NCBI RefSeq assembly: GCF_050337105.1
Contig: NZ_JAKJSQ010000002.1
Location: 1-64,000, forward strand
DNA length: 64,000 nt
Direction: 5' to 3'
Source of the DNA: Aliivibrio_A kagoshimensis
Lineage (GTDB): Bacteria > Pseudomonadota > Gammaproteobacteria > Enterobacterales > Vibrionaceae
Shown here piece after piece: positions 61,859 through 64,000 of the stretch. Position numbers and translations under genes: made by a program. The notes beneath the pieces are model-generated. The model ran no database searches. It was given only the letters and a program-made list of their open reading frames with translations, and was not told the DNA's origin. Every line of letters starts with the position of its first letter. Positions within the stretch are counted from its first letter, which is position 1.

Positions 61859-62419
61859 TTAGTTGTGTTTCATAATAGGAATTACTTTGCCAGTTTGCAC
61901 ATCGACAATTACTTTTTGAGTACCAGTATCTCCAATTAATTTGAATTTGTAGAAAGTGATGCCTTTTTCATTTTCAAGTTCAAATTCAACCACTTGAGCG
62001 TTAAATTTTTCTGAAAGTTCAAGGATGCTCTTATTCAAATCAAACTCTGAATCGTTTAAGGCTGTTAGTGCTTGACGATCCTCTTCATCTAAACGATTTA
62101 CGCCTAAAATCGTCATCGATTTACTCTCATTTTTCACGATGGTGCCATCGTCAGAGCTGATCTTAAGTTTGTTGATCTGTTCTTGTGAAAAATCAATCAC
62201 TTCAAATTCATAGACTGGTTTGCCTTTATGGTCATCAAGTTCAAACTCCACGATATTACCTGTGAAGTTGGTATTGATTTTTTCTATCGCTTGTTGAGGT
62301 GTGAATTGAGCACGCTCAAGAGCTAGAGCACTTAAAAAATCATCATTAGCCATTGCAAGGCCAGAGGTTAGAGTAATTAGAGCTGCGGCAGTAGTGCAAA
62401 TACGTTTTGTTAGTTTCAT
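61859..62419 (-). CDS. Periplasmic protein with two PepSY domains
   Basis: AGAAGGAG before ATG 62419 sets the start (186 residues). A signal peptide ends GLAMANDD. Two PepSY-like repeats follow: FTPQQAIEKINTNFTGNIVEFELDDHKGKPVYEFEV and the later LNKSILELSEKFNAQVVEFELENEKGITFYKFKL. PepSY proteins in front of two-component genes often act as periplasmic sensors or inhibitors for the kinase; here that is inferred from position. Confidence 0.83.
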   Translation of the reverse strand: MKLTKRICTTAAALITLTSGLAMANDDFLSALALERAQFTPQQAIEKINTNFTGNIVEFELDDHKGKPVYEFEVIDFSQEQINKLKISSDDGTIVKNESKSMTILGVNRLDEEDRQALTALNDSEFDLNKSILELSEKFNAQVVEFELENEKGITFYKFKLIGDTGTQKVIVDVQTGKVIPIMKHN

Positions 62420-62507
62420 TGTGTTTCTCCTTCTGATTCGTTGATGAAGTAACTTTACTCTATTCACCATTTCCAAAAGGTGGATGGAACATTACAAATA
62501 GTTAATG

Positions 62508-63005
62508 TTAGATTTTGCTCTTGATTCGACTCATTTGGTATACGTCTACAAATTCACCATCCCGAAAAGCATAGTCTTTGGATTGACCCTCGAGAATGAA
62601 GCCAAACTTTTTGTACAGAGCAATAGCACTCACGTTATCAATGTATACAGTAAGCTCAATGCGATGGATATTCAGCCAGTTATCGGCAAGATCCAGTGCA
62701 GTACACAAGAGTTGACTACCAATTCCCTTTCTTAGAAAGTCATCATGGACCGCCATTCCTAGCGATGCGACATGTCGACGCCTCGGGTTGGCTTCTACTC
62801 GTAGACCTAAGTTTCCTGCAATAACATCATCAACTTCAGCGACATAGGAATAGACTCCCTCAGAGATGGCGGAGATACGTTTATGCCAAGATTCCAAAGA
62901 TGGATTAGGCAGCTGTAGGGTACCTGAATAGGCATTAGGCAGCGAATAAAGCTGTTGTAACCCAGCGACGTCTTTGAGTTCAGAATGTCTAATGATCAGC
63001 CCCAT
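62508..63005 (-). CDS. GNAT family N-acetyltransferase (AaaT/YhhY-like)
   Basis: A 165-residue GNAT: LGMAVHDDFLRKGIGSQLLCTALDLADNWLNIHRIELTVYIDNVSAIALYKKFGF covers the acetyl-CoA site and beta5. The protein closely resembles E. coli YhhY (AaaT), including LQLPNPS and the ending YAFRDGEFVDVYQM; AaaT acetylates free amino acids such as phenylalanine and methionine. It lies upstream of the PepSY gene on the same strand but with an 88-base gap. Substrate is inferred. Confidence 0.85.
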   Translation of the reverse strand: MGLIIRHSELKDVAGLQQLYSLPNAYSGTLQLPNPSLESWHKRISAISEGVYSYVAEVDDVIAGNLGLRVEANPRRRHVASLGMAVHDDFLRKGIGSQLLCTALDLADNWLNIHRIELTVYIDNVSAIALYKKFGFILEGQSKDYAFRDGEFVDVYQMSRIKSKI

Positions 63006-63322
63006 GGTTTCTCCTTAAGTGTTACCGTTGCTAGTAAAATAGCATTTCCGTTTATGAGAATCTCAAATTAATAAAATGAAATCAAGATATTATGAGGAGA
63101 GTAAATAAAGTGAAATTGTTTCCATAAAGCGCTTGTAAAGAAGGTGTTAATTGCGTAGGTTTAATGGATGAATACTATTGGTTTCACCTCTTGGCTCCTC
63201 CTCTTATTACTGTCTTTCGACTGGTAAGATTTTTTCTATCTGGTTGTGAGTAATACGCAGCCAGTCGTTACATGATACGTATTAACTCACAACTTTAACC
63301 CTGACCTTGTGAGAATAATATA
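63006..63322. other. Intergenic gap with no recognised gene
   Basis: This 317-base divergent gap between the GNAT and EamA genes is AT-rich. It probably holds the promoters of both genes, but I see no clear operator, RNA gene or repeat. Confidence 0.4.
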
Positions 63323-64000
63323 ATGACTGAAACTTCTGCAATAACGAACACTCATCAACAGAATATCAATAGTGGTATCGCTTTTGCGGTAACCGCAACG
63401 TTGATGTTTTCGATAAAACCTATTTTAATCAAATTAGCTTATCAATTTGGTGGCGATGCCGTTTCGATTATGGCCATACGAGCCGCTTTTTCTCTCCCTT
63501 TTTACCTGTTCATGTTGCTCTGGATCTGCCGTAAAGAAGAAGCGAGAGAAAAAGTAACTCGTTATGGCTGGCAAGCGGCTTTAGTCGGTGTATTGGGTTA
63601 TTACCTTGCTTCATACCTTGATATATTGTCACTAAACTATATTTCAGCCCAACTTGAACGTTTATTGATCTTTCTGTTTCCCTCTTTTGTCGTATTAATT
63701 AGTTGGATCTTTCTTAAACAGAAACCACAAAAGAGTACTTTTATTTCTATCTTTCTTGGTTATTTGGGGATTGGTCTCATTGTGGCACATGACCTTACTG
63801 AATTTGGAGCTGAAGTCTGGTTAGGCTCCTCTTTGGCTATTTGCTCAGCACTGATATTCGCCTGTTACCTGGTGTTGAGTAAAAAACAGATACAGCGTTT
63901 AGGCAGTCAACTGTTTACCTGTATTGGTATGGGCTGTGCTGCTGTTGTGATTTTGATTCATGCCCTTACAGAGCAGGTAGAGGTGGTATCCATGAGTATT
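63323..64000 (+). CDS. EamA/DMT family transporter (partial, runs off window)
   Basis: An open frame without stop begins at ATG 63323 and continues to the last base, giving 226 residues of a longer protein. It has about seven membrane segments so far. Typical EamA features are SGIAFAVTATLMFSIKPILIKLAY, AIRAAFSLPFYL and the ISAQLERLLIFLFPSFVVLISWIFLKQKP turn where the first repeat ends. DMT transporters export metabolites such as amino acids; the substrate is unknown. Confidence 0.82.
   Translation, partial: MTETSAITNTHQQNINSGIAFAVTATLMFSIKPILIKLAYQFGGDAVSIMAIRAAFSLPFYLFMLLWICRKEEAREKVTRYGWQAALVGVLGYYLASYLDILSLNYISAQLERLLIFLFPSFVVLISWIFLKQKPQKSTFISIFLGYLGIGLIVAHDLTEFGAEVWLGSSLAICSALIFACYLVLSKKQIQRLGSQLFTCIGMGCAAVVILIHALTEQVEVVSMSI

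Noticed and set aside
1..64000. tRNA, rRNA or CRISPR arrays
   Set aside because: No cloverleaf-like sequence ending in a T-loop, no rRNA stretches and no regularly spaced repeats of CRISPR type were noticed.

Overview
The window looks like a piece of a Vibrionaceae chromosome (Vibrio or a close relative). GC content is moderate. Several proteins resemble Vibrio families closely: a NutA-type 5'-nucleotidase lipoprotein, a DUF2860 outer-membrane protein, a second deoD, and the treB-treC-treR locus. Species and replicon cannot be fixed from the sequence alone; a second deoD would fit a secondary chromosome. No rRNA, tRNA, CRISPR array or intact transposase was seen.

Layout. 1-5.4 kb: an AT-rich orphan immunity-like gene, a HopJ-family gene, small secreted or zinc-ribbon proteins, a lipoprotein lipase, a GST and a VOC dioxygenase-like protein. 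5.4-9.9 kb: amino-acid racemase, OsmC protein, Crp-family regulator, and a coupled deoD/5'-nucleotidase pair for nucleotide salvage. 9.9-16.2 kb: two ankyrin-type genes, a homocysteine methyltransferase-like gene, a lipoprotein and a long U32 peptidase. 16.3-20.95 kb: an accessory array of small genes (GrpB, VOC, two toxin-antitoxin modules, three GNATs) separated by a directly repeated ~19-bp motif, with one unit duplicated and internally deleted. 21-23 kb: TerC-like membrane protein with an overlapping upstream ORF, a GNAT and a cupin. 23-27.5 kb: trehalose PTS, phosphotrehalase and TreR, with two TreR-like operators.

28.8-44.4 kb is a purine/glyoxylate catabolic block. Xanthine dehydrogenase (xdhA-xdhB-xdhC) and guanine deaminase form one leftward operon ending in an unknown Cys-rich protein. 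Malate synthase and a GlcG/HbpS-like protein follow. A rightward operon holds glyoxylate carboligase, hydroxypyruvate isomerase, tartronate semialdehyde reductase and glycerate kinase, then ureidoglycolate lyase (allA) and a convergent GntR/FCD regulator. Palindromes of the type TTGTATACAA lie before gcl and before the regulator, with weaker versions before aceB and allA, suggesting one glyoxylate-linked regulon. Urate and allantoin steps are not in the window.

44.5-51.2 kb: PhzF/LysR pair, PACE efflux protein, a large RluA-family pseudouridine synthase, and an auxiliary type-II tryptophanyl-tRNA synthetase. The synthetase is preceded by a 19-residue leader peptide with tandem Trp codons and a foldable leader that can hide its ribosome-binding site; this is the most interesting element seen. 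A dCMP deaminase-like gene and an M14 peptidase follow. 51.3-64 kb: YjjG-type phosphatase, a two-component system divergent from an ArnC/GtrB-like, ArnT-like and GtrA-like glycan-modification operon, a DUF2860 protein, a lipoprotein, a second two-component system behind a double-PepSY protein, a GNAT, and a truncated EamA transporter running off the end.
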